In this document: positions 8,700 through 18,955 of the stretch, piece by piece
Numbering within the stretch: position 1 is the stretch's first letter
How the letters are laid out: every line of letters starts with the position of its first letter
DNA from: Bacteroidales bacterium
GTDB taxonomy: Bacteria; Bacteroidota; Bacteroidia; Bacteroidales; UBA3824
NCBI GenBank assembly: GCA_017541145.1
Contig: JAFXZT010000118.1
Span: 1 to 49,750, forward strand
Reading direction: 5' to 3'
Length of the DNA stretch: 49,750 nucleotides
Made by a program: the position numbers and the translations under genes
The notes under the pieces: model-generated
Database searches by the model: none
The model's input: the letters and a program-made list of their open reading frames with translations, nothing else
Told to the model about the DNA's origin: nothing

Positions 8700-9689
8700 A
8701 TGACATGCTTTAGAAACATCAGCTGCTTGATGACAATTTTTTTTGTTTGGATATTCAATATATACAAAAGCTCGGCGCAAGATACCAATTACGTAAAAAA
8801 ATATGGAAATATTTTAAATGTAAAAGTTTTTACTTACAACAACGTATTGGAATTCAAAGACAAAGGCTCCGGACTGAATTATATACCGGATTTACATTCG
8901 GGCATAGGCGTTGGTTTTTATTGCAAGTATTTTCCTTTTGATTTCACAATGCGACAAGAAGTATCACTTATCGGCAACGACAAATACCATTCAACAAGCG
9001 TTACCGACTTGCAGCTGAAAGGCTACAACAAGTATTTTGCCGGCGATATCTATATTCAAAACTACACCGGATTTTATACAAGCGATGTTATTAGTTATAA
9101 ATCCAAAATCAAAGACTTACACGAATCAGAATACAATCCTGATATGTCGGTAAGACTTATAGAGGCAGTCGGCAAATATATTTTCAATCACGAAAAATTT
9201 TCGTACAAAGCCGGATTTACAAGTTATGAAAAACAGAAAATCTCGGCGGGAAGTGCTACTATAGGTTGCGCTCTTTATTATGTGAGCATCTGCGCCGACA
9301 GTTCGCTTGTAAAACTTGAAAATCATGATAATATCCAAGCATGCAACTTCGGTTTCAATGGCGGTTACTCTTACAATTATGTATTTGGCAAACGCTCTAC
9401 ATTGTTTATATCAGGATTGTTGGGACTAAACTCCAGCAATTTTATTTTCAAGGCAAAACACGACCGCGAAATGAGAATATCGCCGGCATTGCATATCAAA
9501 GCTGCATATTGGCAAAATTTTCATAACTGGTCAGCCGGAATTACTTGTGTATACAACCTCGTACATCAAACTTTTGATAAGGATTTAACAATTTTTATTA
9601 ACTCAAGACGAATTGAGATGATGTTAATACGACGTTTATGGTATCCCAAGAAACAAAACAAATCGAACATAACAACTAAACAATACTAA
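8700..9689 (+). CDS. DUF4421-like outer-membrane-type protein
   Basis: 329 residues from the ATG at 8700. An upstream ATG at 8661 is unlikely because a promoter -7 box lies between the two. The start at 8700 gives a clean signal peptide (MTIFFVWIFNIYKSS, cut near SSA-QD). The body is made of alternating beta strands with aromatic ends, and the stretch GIGVGFYCKYFPFDFTMRQEV resembles the DUF4421 proteins of Bacteroidota, which are probably small outer-membrane barrels of unknown function. The gene lies 21 bases before the penicillin-binding protein gene and may be co-transcribed with it. The family call rests on pattern memory only. Confidence 0.65.
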   Translation: MTCFRNISCLMTIFFVWIFNIYKSSAQDTNYVKKYGNILNVKVFTYNNVLEFKDKGSGLNYIPDLHSGIGVGFYCKYFPFDFTMRQEVSLIGNDKYHSTSVTDLQLKGYNKYFAGDIYIQNYTGFYTSDVISYKSKIKDLHESEYNPDMSVRLIEAVGKYIFNHEKFSYKAGFTSYEKQKISAGSATIGCALYYVSICADSSLVKLENHDNIQACNFGFNGGYSYNYVFGKRSTLFISGLLGLNSSNFIFKAKHDREMRISPALHIKAAYWQNFHNWSAGITCVYNLVHQTFDKDLTIFINSRRIEMMLIRRLWYPKKQNKSNITTKQY

Positions 9690-9710
9690 CTAAAATAACT
9701 ATTTCAACCA

Positions 9711-12068
9711 ATGAAAAACGAAAACAAAAAAACTAATAATAAAAAACGGAATATTTTTAAATGGTATTTTCGATTATACAAAGGTAAATGGTACAAGAAA
9801 ATAATTGTAGCGTTGTTATCTTTTGTAATTTTTGTAATACTACTATTTGGCGCAGTAGATATCAATTTTCTGTGGCTGTTTGGCGAAAGTCCGACTGCCG
9901 AAGAAATTGAAAACGGTACTACCGCCGAAGCATCAATTATCTACACCGCCGACGGCAAAATTATGGGAAAATTCTTCAGCGAAAACCGTATTTCCGCCAA
10001 ATACGAAGAAATTTCTCCTATCTTGATTAAAACTCTGATTGCCACCGAAGACGAAAGATTTTATTCTCATCACGGAATAGATTTTCAAGGATTGGGAGCT
10101 GCTGTTAAAGATATGATTTTCAACAGCAAAGCCAGAGGTGCAAGCACTATTACTCAACAATTGGTAAAAAACTTGTACAAAACCCGAACTTCAAAATACA
10201 AACTCGGACTTTTGGGTCGTATTCCGGGCGTGAAACTCCTGATTATGAAACTCAAAGAATGGGTTGTCGCTATTAAAATCGAAATGAGATTTTCCAAAGA
10301 AGAAATTCTTACGATGTATCTCAACACAGTGGATTTCGGAAGCAATGCCTTTGGTATCAACACCGCTGCAAGAACTTATTTCAATGTATCGCCCGCAAAT
10401 CTCAATTACGAACAATCGGCAGTATTGGTAGGTTTACTAAAAGCAACTACATATTACAATCCCCGTCTTAATCCCGAAAATGCTTTGAAACGCAGAAATA
10501 TCGTGTTGCAAAACATGGTAAAAAACAACTATCTGTCTCAAGCCGAATGCGATTCAATATGCAAAATTCCGATAAAATTGGATTATTACGTAGAAAACAA
10601 TTACGACGGAATGGCTCTGCATTTTCGCGACCAAATTGCTGAATATCTGAAAGATTGGTTGAAACAAACCGGCAAAAATCTTTACACCGACGGATTGAAA
10701 ATTCATGTAACAATAGATTCTGCAATGCAAGTTTACGCTCAGCAGGCAGCCATGGAACACATGAAAACGCTTCAAGATTCTTTTTACCGTCATTGGAAAT
10801 ATTTGGGAAATCCGTGGTGCGATGTTCACCACAAAGAAATTCCCGATTTTATTGAAAATATCGCATACAAACTTCCTCAGTTCAAAGAACTTATCACCAA
10901 ATACAACGGCGACACGGCAAAAGTAATGGAAGAATTTGAGAAACCTCACAAGCTACAGGTTTTCGATTATCAACTTGGCAACAAGGATACTACGCTTTCT
11001 ACTTTGGATTCAATACGTTACATGGTAAAATTTCTACATTGTGCATTTGTAGCAATCGAGCCGGAATCGCGACATATCAAAGCTTGGATTGGCGATTTGG
11101 ATTTTCATTATTGGAAATACGACAAGGTAACTGCAATGCGTCAACCCGGAAGTACTTTTAAACTGTTTGATTATACCGAAGCCATGAACCAAGGTTACTC
11201 TCCTTGCGACGAACGCCGCGACCAATATGTTGTTTGGCCGGTTTGGGACAAAGGTGTACGCAAAAATTGGATTCCTCACAATGCCGACGGTATTTGTATG
11301 GATACAACATTCTCTCTTAGAGCCGCTTTCGCAAGAAGTATCAACACAATAGCCGTACAAATAAGCAAAGAAGTAGGAATCAAAAATATTTGTAAAACCG
11401 CTCATGCCATGGGTATTACATCGCCGCTAAACGATACAATGCCTTCGGTATGTCTTGGCGGTCAAGATGTTAGTTTGCTCGATCTTACAAATTCGTATTG
11501 CACTGTAATGGCTGACGGCATGTATCAAGCACCGATACTTGTAACAAAAATCGAAGACAAATCGGGCAATGTTATTTTCACTGCGCCCGAACAAATTTCG
11601 CAAGCAATTCCTTACGAATCAGCATTTTTGATGCAAAGTATGCTTCACGGAGCACTTACCGAAAAACATTGCACTTCGGGTTACCTTTGGAGATATGTAA
11701 AACAATGGTACAACACATGTCAGTTCGGCGGCAAAACCGGAACTTCCAACAACCATTCCGACGGCTGGTTTATAGGAGTAACACCGGGACTTGTAGGCGG
11801 AGCGTGGGCAGGCGGCGAATACCGTTGCATACATTTCAGAAACGGCGAAATCGCAGGCGGAAACTTCACGGCGTTGCCTCTTTGCGGCAAATTTTTCCAA
11901 AAAGTATTGTCAGATCCGGCTTACGAACGCTATCACCAGAAATTCCCGGAACCGACACAAAAAATATCAAGAAGCTACCGTTGCAAACAATACGATTACG
12001 ACGATTTGATTTTGCAACGTCAGCAACAATCTGACGACTCGGAAGATGAATCAGACGAATTGGAATAA
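9711..12068 (+). CDS. mrcA: Class A penicillin-binding protein (transglycosylase/transpeptidase)
   Basis: 785 residues. A cytoplasmic basic tail and one membrane helix (about residues 32-48) anchor it in the inner membrane. The GT51 transglycosylase domain shows EDERFYSHHGIDF with the catalytic glutamate near residue 110, RGASTITQQLVKNLY, and EILTMYLNTVDFGSNAFGI. The transpeptidase domain has the SxxK motif in QPGSTFKLF near residue 480, SxN in ARSINTIAV near 541, and KTG in GGKTGTSNN near 673. It polymerises and cross-links peptidoglycan in the periplasm. The acidic tail (DDSEDESDELE) is unusual but needs no special explanation. The next gene starts 20 bases downstream. Confidence 0.96.
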   Translation: MKNENKKTNNKKRNIFKWYFRLYKGKWYKKIIVALLSFVIFVILLFGAVDINFLWLFGESPTAEEIENGTTAEASIIYTADGKIMGKFFSENRISAKYEEISPILIKTLIATEDERFYSHHGIDFQGLGAAVKDMIFNSKARGASTITQQLVKNLYKTRTSKYKLGLLGRIPGVKLLIMKLKEWVVAIKIEMRFSKEEILTMYLNTVDFGSNAFGINTAARTYFNVSPANLNYEQSAVLVGLLKATTYYNPRLNPENALKRRNIVLQNMVKNNYLSQAECDSICKIPIKLDYYVENNYDGMALHFRDQIAEYLKDWLKQTGKNLYTDGLKIHVTIDSAMQVYAQQAAMEHMKTLQDSFYRHWKYLGNPWCDVHHKEIPDFIENIAYKLPQFKELITKYNGDTAKVMEEFEKPHKLQVFDYQLGNKDTTLSTLDSIRYMVKFLHCAFVAIEPESRHIKAWIGDLDFHYWKYDKVTAMRQPGSTFKLFDYTEAMNQGYSPCDERRDQYVVWPVWDKGVRKNWIPHNADGICMDTTFSLRAAFARSINTIAVQISKEVGIKNICKTAHAMGITSPLNDTMPSVCLGGQDVSLLDLTNSYCTVMADGMYQAPILVTKIEDKSGNVIFTAPEQISQAIPYESAFLMQSMLHGALTEKHCTSGYLWRYVKQWYNTCQFGGKTGTSNNHSDGWFIGVTPGLVGGAWAGGEYRCIHFRNGEIAGGNFTALPLCGKFFQKVLSDPAYERYHQKFPEPTQKISRSYRCKQYDYDDLILQRQQQSDDSEDESDELE

Positions 12069-12088
12069 AAAAATATCATAACAATACA

Positions 12089-13318
12089 ATGGTACTAAAT
12101 TATATTTGGATTGCATTTTTTATAATCGGCTTTTTAGCAGCCGGTTTCAAATTTATTTTTCAAGGCGACACTACAGTATTTGCAAATATTGTAGAAAACA
12201 TTTTTGATAACAGTAAACTCGGTTTTGAAATCTCGTTGGGTCTTACAGGCGTACTCACACTCTGGACCGGATTGTTGAAAGTTGGCGAAAAAGGCGGAAT
12301 GACAAATGCAATTGCAAAGATATTCAGACCATTTTTCCGCAGACTTTTTCCCGGAATACCGGAAAATCATCCCGCAATGGGAAGTATTGTAATGAATTTC
12401 AGTGCCAACATGCTCGGTTTGGACAATGCCGCAACTCCACTCGGTCTAAAAGCGATGAGTCAAATGCAAGAACTCAATCCGAACAAAGACACAGCATCTA
12501 ATGAGCAAATTATGTTTCTGACTCTCAACGCATCGGGTCTTACAATTTTACCGATAAATGTAATGATGTACCGATTGCAACTTGGCGCACAAGATCCGAG
12601 CGATGTTTTTATACCGATACTTTTAGCAACTTCCATCGCTACATTTGCCGGATTGTTAACAGTATGTATACGTCAGAAAATCAAACTTTTGGATCCGGTG
12701 ATTTTGGCTTACGTAGGAGTGATACTCATGTTGGAAGGCGCATTGGTATTTGCATTTATGCACATGGAACCCGAAAAAATAAAAGAAGTAAGCTCGGTAG
12801 TTGCCAACGGAACAATACTTTTTGTAATTATACTTTTTATAACCGTTGCTATGCTACGGAAAATCAACGTATACGAAGCATTTATAGAAGGCGCAAAAGA
12901 AGGATTTTCTACGGCGATAAAAATTATTCCTTACATGGTAGCAATACTAATTGCCATCGGAATTTTCAGAACTTCAGGAGCATTGGAATTTATAACAAAC
13001 GGACTTGCACAATTACTAAGTGCAATGGGAATCGATACAAGTTTTATACCGTCGCTGCCAACCGCACTTATGAAACCTCTCAGCGGCTCAGGAGCAAGAG
13101 GCATGATGATTGACTGTATGAAAACTTACGGAGCCGACTCATTTGCAGGACGACTAAGCTGTACAATGCAAGGTGCTGCCGATACTACTTTTTATATAAT
13201 TGCACTTTATTTCGGCTCGGTTGGAATCCGCAAAACCCGTTACGCAGTTTCTGCCGGATTGATAGCAGAATTTGCCGGACTTATCGGAGCTATTTATATC
13301 GCATACTTATTTTTCTAA
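12089..13318 (+). CDS. SpmA-SpmB-type fusion, nucleoside-recognition (Gate) membrane protein
   Basis: 409 residues with many membrane helices and two Gate domains. The first half matches SpmA (MNFSANMLGLDNAATPLGLKAM, LTLNASGLTILPINVMMYR). The second half matches SpmB (IKIIPYMVAILIAIGIFRTSGALE, LPTALMKPLSGSGARGMM, TMQGAADTTFYIIALYFGSVGI). In Bacillus the two proteins are separate and act in spore dehydration; in non-sporing Bacteroidota a single fused chain is usual and its substrate is unknown. It directly follows the penicillin-binding protein gene. Confidence 0.9.
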   Translation: MVLNYIWIAFFIIGFLAAGFKFIFQGDTTVFANIVENIFDNSKLGFEISLGLTGVLTLWTGLLKVGEKGGMTNAIAKIFRPFFRRLFPGIPENHPAMGSIVMNFSANMLGLDNAATPLGLKAMSQMQELNPNKDTASNEQIMFLTLNASGLTILPINVMMYRLQLGAQDPSDVFIPILLATSIATFAGLLTVCIRQKIKLLDPVILAYVGVILMLEGALVFAFMHMEPEKIKEVSSVVANGTILFVIILFITVAMLRKINVYEAFIEGAKEGFSTAIKIIPYMVAILIAIGIFRTSGALEFITNGLAQLLSAMGIDTSFIPSLPTALMKPLSGSGARGMMIDCMKTYGADSFAGRLSCTMQGAADTTFYIIALYFGSVGIRKTRYAVSAGLIAEFAGLIGAIYIAYLFF

Positions 13319-13448
13319 CAGCTGAAATCATCTTAGCCGAAAAAAATGAAATTGTCGCTTTGAAGGCGACGTTTACGGATTTTATTTTTACAAAATTTGC
13401 AATATCAAAACTAAAGATATTTGTAAAAACCATAAAAAATAAAATACC

Positions 13449-14096
13449 ATGAACAACAATACAGAACTCATTTTTATCATCGACCAATCAGGTTCGATGT
13501 CAGGCTTGGAATCAGACACAATCGGCGGATTCAACAGCATGCTCCAAAAGCATCAACAACAAGAAGGAACTTGTCATATCTCAACAATTTTCTTCTCCAA
13601 CAAGTCAGAAGTAATTCACAACCGCAAGAATATCAACGAAGTAAAACCGTTGACTTCAAAAGATTATATTCCCGGCGGCAGTACAGCACTTCTCGACGCA
13701 ATCGGCAACGCAATCAATCACACAATAAAAGTACAACGATTGGCAGCGGAAGACGAAAAAGCAAAAAATGTGGTTTTCGTAATCATTACCGACGGCGAAG
13801 AAAACAGTTCAAGAGAATACTCTTCCGACCAAATTCACAAGATGATAAGTCTTGAACAAGAAGAATACGGTTGGGAATTCATGTTTCTTGGAGCTAACAT
13901 CGATGCCATCAAAACGGCAAAAACCTACGGCATACACGAATCAAGAGCGTCCAATTTCGTTTGCGACTCATCAGGAGTTCAACTAAATTTCTCCGCAATC
14001 GGCAACGCAATTTTGGGAATGAGAAAATCAGGCAAGATTAACGACAACTGGTGCGAAGAAATTGAACAAGATTTTCAAAAGCGAAACTCAAAATAA
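13449..14096 (+). CDS. von Willebrand factor A domain protein
   Basis: 215 residues, almost entirely one vWA domain. The metal-ion-dependent adhesion site is complete: DQSGSMSG at residues 11-18, the threonine in PGGSTALLDAI, and ITDGEENSS. There is no signal peptide, so it is probably cytoplasmic. Its partner is unknown; such stand-alone proteins are found beside tellurium-resistance or phosphatase genes in some genomes, but no such gene is here. It follows the SpmAB-like gene by 130 bases and ends at a bidirectional terminator. Confidence 0.88.
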   Translation: MNNNTELIFIIDQSGSMSGLESDTIGGFNSMLQKHQQQEGTCHISTIFFSNKSEVIHNRKNINEVKPLTSKDYIPGGSTALLDAIGNAINHTIKVQRLAAEDEKAKNVVFVIITDGEENSSREYSSDQIHKMISLEQEEYGWEFMFLGANIDAIKTAKTYGIHESRASNFVCDSSGVQLNFSAIGNAILGMRKSGKINDNWCEEIEQDFQKRNSK

Positions 14097-14106
14097 GAAT
14101 CTAAAT

Positions 14107-14152
14107 AAAAAAGGGGTTGACAATAAAACAATTTACAGTCAATCCCTTTTTT
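14107..14152. terminator. Bidirectional terminator between vWA and lpxA genes
   Basis: A 15-base inverted repeat (AAAAAAGGGGTTGAC / GTCAATCCCTTTTTT, one G-U pair) with a 16-base loop ends in six T on both strands. It serves the two convergent genes. Confidence 0.85.
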
Positions 14153-14179
14153 ATGATATATAGTTTTATGATACAACAA

Positions 14180-14959
14180 TTACAATTTAGGACCCTTCAA
14201 AATGCCGTGTTCACTACGCGCAATAAAATTGAGAATTTCGTCACGCTCAGCACATTGAGGCACTTCTTCCTTGATTTTTTCGATAGCCTTGGTCAAATTG
14301 AGTTCTGACTGATAGATAAAACGGTAACAATTTTTGATAACTGCAACCTGTTCTTCAGTAAAACCGCGACGACCAAGACCCACGATATTAATACCGCAAT
14401 ATTGAATAGGTGTACGACCTGCGTAAGCGTATGGCGGAACATCCTTGTTGACACCCGACATACCGGAAGTCATAGAATGAGCACCGATTTTTGAAAACTG
14501 AGGAATAGCAGACGCACCGCCAATTACAGCCCAATCATCGATTTCCACTTCGCCCGCAATCTGTGTAGAATTGCTGATAACGATATGGCTGCCCAAAACA
14601 CAATCGTGTCCGACATGACAATAAGCCATAATCAAATTGTTAGAACCAATTACAGTTTTGCCGCGCGATGCAGTACCTCTGTTGAGAGTAACACATTCAC
14701 GGATTGTATTGTTGTCACCTACCTCAAGAGTAGTATATTCGCCCTTGAATTTAAGGTCTTGGGGAACAGCGCCAATAGATGCTCCCGGAAAAATTCTGTT
14801 GTTTTTTCCAAGACGTGTGCCGGAAAAAACATGAACATTGGAGATCAAAGTACAACCGTCACCGATTTCTACGTCGTCATCTATTACGCAGAACGGACCG
14901 ATTGTTACATTTTCTCCAATTTTAGCATTTGGGTTTATTTCGGTTAATTTGTGTATCAT
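14180..14959 (-). CDS. lpxA: UDP-N-acetylglucosamine O-acyltransferase LpxA
   Basis: 259 residues, normal length. It catalyses the first step of lipid A synthesis, moving a 3-hydroxyacyl chain from acyl carrier protein to UDP-GlcNAc. The N-terminal two thirds are left-handed helix hexapeptide repeats (IGENVTIGPFCVI, VEIGDGCTLI). The catalytic histidine is within MAYCHVGHDCVLG, and the C-terminal helical part is intact. It is the last gene of a leftward cluster and lies only 5 bases after the lpxC-fabZ stop. Confidence 0.96.
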   Translation of the reverse strand: MIHKLTEINPNAKIGENVTIGPFCVIDDDVEIGDGCTLISNVHVFSGTRLGKNNRIFPGASIGAVPQDLKFKGEYTTLEVGDNNTIRECVTLNRGTASRGKTVIGSNNLIMAYCHVGHDCVLGSHIVISNSTQIAGEVEIDDWAVIGGASAIPQFSKIGAHSMTSGMSGVNKDVPPYAYAGRTPIQYCGINIVGLGRRGFTEEQVAVIKNCYRFIYQSELNLTKAIEKIKEEVPQCAERDEILNFIARSEHGILKGPKL

Positions 14960-14964
14960 AGTCT

Positions 14965-16359
14965 TTATTTGTTTTTGGTTACCAATGCAGTAAACTCACC
15001 TTCTGAAATTTCTTGACCATTAACATAAGTTTTTCCTGTCATTGTAACAATACCGCGGCGAATCGGTTCTGTAAGCTGAAGTTTAAATACAAGAACATCA
15101 CCCGGAACTGCTTTTGACTTGAATTTCACTTTGTCGATTTTCAAGAAATATGTAGAATAACGTTCAGGCTCGTCAACATTGTTCAAAACCAAAATACCAC
15201 CGGTTTGAGCCATTGCCTCTATCTGCAATACGCCCGGCATTACTGGTTCTGACGGGAAATGTCCCTGGAAGAAAAGCTCGTCGTTGGTTAAGTTTTTGAT
15301 TCCCACGATTTCGGTTTTTGACATCTCGATAATCTTATCAACCAAAAGGAACGGATAACGGTGTGGCATCAATTGTTTGATTCTGTTAACATCCATTATC
15401 GGTTCTTTGTAAATATCAAAGAATACACGATTGTCTTTTTGTTTTGCTTTGATATGCTGTTTGATTATTTTAGCAAACTCCACATTTGATGCGTGTCCCG
15501 GACGGGTAGCAAAAATTCTGCCTTTGAACGGAATACCAACAAGTTTCATATCGCCAACCATATCCAAAAGCTTGTGTCTTGCAGGTTCGTTAGGGAAAAT
15601 CAAGCTCTCTGCATTCAAAATGCCGCGACCTTTGGCATCTACATGCGGACGGTTGAGCAAATCTGTAAGTTTATTAATCTCATCTTGAGACATCTCTTTT
15701 TCCATGATTACAAGCGCATTGTCCAAAGAGCCGCCTTTTATGAGATTGTTTTGTGCAAGATATGCTATTTCTTTTGCAAATACAAATGTCTTGCAAGGTG
15801 CAATTTCTTTTTCAAAATCCTTGAAATCTACTGTTGATGCAAATTGATTACCCAATACTTCTGAATTGTAATCAATCATAACATTGTAGTTTTCAGCATT
15901 TTCCGGAATAAGGATATATTCAATACCTTTTTCCGGATTAGAATATGTAAGAGTTTCTTTTATCTCAAAGAATACTTTTTCAGCCTCTTGTTCTACGATA
16001 CCGGCATTAATAATAGCATCTGCAAAAGGTTTTGCACTGCCGTCGAGTATCGGAGTTTCCTGATTGTTGATCTCGATTAAAAGATTGTCGATACCCAAAC
16101 CATGGATAGCTGACATAATATGTTCGATTGTACCGATTCTTACGCCTTTTTCTTCTATTGCTGTTGAACGAGAAGTGTCAGAAACATTCTCTACAATAGC
16201 TTTTACTTCAGGCTGATTCTCCAAATCAACTCTCTTGAATTTTATACCATAATTTTCCGGTGCGGGTTTGAATGTTACTTCTACTTCTACACCTGTATGC
16301 AAACCGCGTCCTTTTAATGTTACGCTCTGCTCTTTGATGGTCTTTTGTTTATCTGACAT
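14965..16359 (-). CDS. lpxC: Bifunctional LpxC deacetylase / FabZ 3-hydroxyacyl-ACP dehydratase
   Basis: 464 residues, a fusion usual in Bacteroidota. Residues 1 to about 305 are LpxC, the zinc deacetylase that commits UDP-acyl-GlcNAc to lipid A. The zinc ligands are visible in EHIMSAIHGLG and HKLLDMVGDMKL, and the catalytic histidine region in RPGHASNVEFAK. Residues from about 315 are FabZ, with HRYPFLLVDKI and the hot-dog active site GHFPSEPVMPGVLQIEAMAQ. Fusing them places the enzyme that uses hydroxyacyl-ACP for fatty acids beside the lipid A pathway. lpxD is 6 bases upstream and lpxA 5 bases downstream. Confidence 0.96.
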   Translation of the reverse strand: MSDKQKTIKEQSVTLKGRGLHTGVEVEVTFKPAPENYGIKFKRVDLENQPEVKAIVENVSDTSRSTAIEEKGVRIGTIEHIMSAIHGLGIDNLLIEINNQETPILDGSAKPFADAIINAGIVEQEAEKVFFEIKETLTYSNPEKGIEYILIPENAENYNVMIDYNSEVLGNQFASTVDFKDFEKEIAPCKTFVFAKEIAYLAQNNLIKGGSLDNALVIMEKEMSQDEINKLTDLLNRPHVDAKGRGILNAESLIFPNEPARHKLLDMVGDMKLVGIPFKGRIFATRPGHASNVEFAKIIKQHIKAKQKDNRVFFDIYKEPIMDVNRIKQLMPHRYPFLLVDKIIEMSKTEIVGIKNLTNDELFFQGHFPSEPVMPGVLQIEAMAQTGGILVLNNVDEPERYSTYFLKIDKVKFKSKAVPGDVLVFKLQLTEPIRRGIVTMTGKTYVNGQEISEGEFTALVTKNK

Positions 16360-16365
16360 TTTTAT

Positions 16366-17409
16366 CTATTTACCTAATTGTTTTTTTAATTCTTCTATTT
16401 CTTTTCTTAGCGCAGTCAATTCGTCCGACATCTTCGGCAAATTTTTCATCATAACCTGATTCTTAAAGAATTGGATATGAGGCACTGCCGGATAACCAAT
16501 ATAAGCACCGCTTGATTTCAACTCGCTGTTGATACCGGTTTTGCCGCCGAATTTGCAGCCGTCGGGTACTGACATGTGTCCTGCAAATCCGCACTGACCG
16601 CCTACCATGATATTTTTTCCCAACTTGGTACTGCCTGCCAATCCGGCTTGAGCAGCCATTACAGTATTTTCGCCTACCTCGCAATTGTGAGCCACGTGAC
16701 AAAGATTATCAAGTTTTACGCCCTGACGAATTACAGTACTGCCCATCGTAGAACGGTCGATTGTTGTATTAGCTCCGATTTCTACATCGTTTTCTATTAC
16801 AACATTTCCCAATTGAGGTATCTTGGAATATCTGCCGTCAGCCTGAGGTGCAAAACCAAAACCGTCAGCTCCGATTACTGCGCCCGAATGTATAATACAA
16901 TTATCACCGATTACACATTCCTTATAGATTTTAACACCGGAATACAATGTAACATTTTTACCGATTTTTACATTGTCACCGATATATACCTGAGGATAGA
17001 TTTTTACATTGTCACCAAGGGTAACACCTTTGCTAATATATGCAAAAGCTCCAAGATAAACATTTTCAGGAAGTTTTACACCATCAGCTACATACGAAGG
17101 CTGTTCAATACCCGAAGGCTGTGGCAACGATTGTGCATACAATTGCAAAAGCATCGAAAGAGATTCATACGCATTTTCCACTCTTATAAGTGTTGCCTTG
17201 ATAGGACGTTCTGCAACAAAACTCTTGTTAACTAATACTATTGATGCGTTGGTATCATAAATATAATGTGCATATTTTTCGTTTGACAGGAATGATAATG
17301 TTCCCGGCTGACCTTCTTCTATTTTTGAAAGCGAAGATACGACTGCATTTTCGTTGCCTTCCACTTCTCCGTGAAGGTACTGTGCTATAATTTTAGCTGT
17401 AAATTCCAT
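16366..17409 (-). CDS. lpxD: UDP-3-O-(3-hydroxyacyl)glucosamine N-acyltransferase LpxD
   Basis: 347 residues. The N-terminal uridine-binding domain (about residues 1-100) is followed by hexapeptide repeats ([20 protein letters not shown] and on). The catalytic histidine motif is [13 protein letters not shown] near residue 240. A short C-terminal helix ([18 protein letters not shown]) follows. It adds the second hydroxyacyl chain in lipid A synthesis. A start at 17409 gives the normal [12 protein letters not shown] beginning. It is followed by lpxC-fabZ after 6 bases, and the HD gene stops 115 bases before its start. Confidence 0.96.
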   Translation of the reverse strand: MEFTAKIIAQYLHGEVEGNENAVVSSLSKIEEGQPGTLSFLSNEKYAHYIYDTNASIVLVNKSFVAERPIKATLIRVENAYESLSMLLQLYAQSLPQPSGIEQPSYVADGVKLPENVYLGAFAYISKGVTLGDNVKIYPQVYIGDNVKIGKNVTLYSGVKIYKECVIGDNCIIHSGAVIGADGFGFAPQADGRYSKIPQLGNVVIENDVEIGANTTIDRSTMGSTVIRQGVKLDNLCHVAHNCEVGENTVMAAQAGLAGSTKLGKNIMVGGQCGFAGHMSVPDGCKFGGKTGINSELKSSGAYIGYPAVPHIQFFKNQVMMKNLPKMSDELTALRKEIEELKKQLGK

Positions 17410-17524
17410 AACTGCTTAATTTTGCACAAAACTAATAATTCTTATTTAAATTACAGACCAAAAATTAAAAAAAATGTGTTGCAACACCTAATTTTTCGTT
17501 TTTGGTACAAGAAACTATAATTTT

Positions 17525-18760
17525 TCAAACCGCAAAACACACAAAGTTTTTGGTAACTGTACGGCTCAGCGACGATACATTAGATATATCGGATGCTGAT
17601 GCGATGTCTCGAACACTGCCGTCTTTTAATAATACTTTTATATTTTCGTCACGATTGCGGGAATATGCCTTGTTGTACAACGATCCTTTTATTACAAAAT
17701 AATCGATGTATTCTTCCGGAACTTTTTTTGATTCTATCAATGTCTTTTTCAATGTCAAAATCTCATATTCTGAAATCTCTGTATTTGAAATCTGTATCTT
17801 AAACAAATTTCTGTTAATAAGACGTCTGCTAAGTTCACTCAAAACATAATCTTTGGAATGCATCCAAACTTTTATACAAGAATATATATCGGAATCGTCA
17901 AGCTCGGCAAAATATTCAAGCGGAGTTTTACCGTCAAACTTTTGATACAATGACTCCTCTCCTATTTTGTTCTTCAAGAAAAACATCACTTGAGGCGGTG
18001 CGTATACTTCCTGACCCTCAGCTACAAGTTGTTTAGCACGGTCAATAATAGTTTTCAGAATCAATTCTGCTACTACAACTGTCTTATGAAGATACACTTG
18101 CCAATACATCAACCTTCTGGCAATCAGAAACTTTTCAACAGAATAAATACCCTTGGCTTCTATTACAGGTTCGTTGTCGGTATAATTCAACATCTTGATA
18201 ATTCTTTCAGTACCGATTACGCCTTCACTAACTCCGGTAAAAAAACTGTCTCGATTGAGATAATCCAACCGATCCATATCCAACTGACTTGATACAAATT
18301 TGTGTAACAGTTTTTTATGATAATGATTTGTAAAAACCTGAATACCGCCTTGCAACCTGCCGTTAAAATTGATGTCAACCAATTTCATAAACTCTTCAGA
18401 AATCCTTTCATGCGATACATCATAAAAAAAACTATTCTCCAACGTATGCGAAAAAGGTCCGTGTCCGAGGTCATGAAGCAAAATAGCAATCAGCGCGGCT
18501 TCCTTGTCATCGTCGGTAAGTACATAACCTTTTCTCTCAATAACATCCAACGCATTTTGCATCAGATAAGTAGCACCAACACTGTGTTGAAACCTGGTAT
18601 GCATTGCCCCCGGATACACCAAACAGCTCAAACCCAATTGTTTAATACGTCTAAGCCGCTGAAACAACGGATGCTCAATAATATCAAAAACCAATTCGTT
18701 TTCGATATTAATAAGTCCGTACACCGGATCGTTAATAACCTTTAATTTGTTGGTAGACAT
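17525..18760 (-). CDS. HD-domain phosphohydrolase (SAMHD1/YdhJ-like)
   Basis: 411 residues from the ATG at 18760; a longer start at 18790 would add MLYLAENYKI, which is less likely. The metal-binding HD core is complete: HTRFQHSVG, HDLGHGPFSH and DMDRLDYLNRD. The opening NDPVYGLINIE and EHPLFQRLRRIKQLG are typical of the dGTPase-like HD family that includes YdhJ and SAMHD1. Substrate is unknown, perhaps dNTPs. In many Bacteroidota this gene precedes lpxD, as here, so a link to envelope or nucleotide balance is possible but unproven. Confidence 0.88.
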   Translation of the reverse strand: MSTNKLKVINDPVYGLINIENELVFDIIEHPLFQRLRRIKQLGLSCLVYPGAMHTRFQHSVGATYLMQNALDVIERKGYVLTDDDKEAALIAILLHDLGHGPFSHTLENSFFYDVSHERISEEFMKLVDINFNGRLQGGIQVFTNHYHKKLLHKFVSSQLDMDRLDYLNRDSFFTGVSEGVIGTERIIKMLNYTDNEPVIEAKGIYSVEKFLIARRLMYWQVYLHKTVVVAELILKTIIDRAKQLVAEGQEVYAPPQVMFFLKNKIGEESLYQKFDGKTPLEYFAELDDSDIYSCIKVWMHSKDYVLSELSRRLINRNLFKIQISNTEISEYEILTLKKTLIESKKVPEEYIDYFVIKGSLYNKAYSRNRDENIKVLLKDGSVRDIASASDISNVSSLSRTVTKNFVCFAV

Positions 18761-18831
18761 GATTTTATAATTTTCTGCCAAATATAACAAAATTATTTTT
18801 ATTTTGGAAAAAATAATGATGAATTACGCAA

Positions 18832-18885
18832 CTTGATGTCTATTCGTCCGAGTTTTTTGTCGGGACAGACAACACCCCCGATTAT
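18832..18885. repeat. CTTGATGTC / CCGA-hairpin element in the HD-NamZ gap
   Basis: CTTGATGTC is followed by an imperfect inverted repeat GTCCGA-GTTTTTTG-TCGGGAC. It resembles the element at 2825-2850 and is more GC-rich than the gap around it. Confidence 0.35.
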
Positions 18886-18955
18886 TCTATGTCGTCCGAT
18901 GAAATTTCCCGTTACGATTTTTTTTAATGCCATAAAGACATTGTACGCAACGTTC

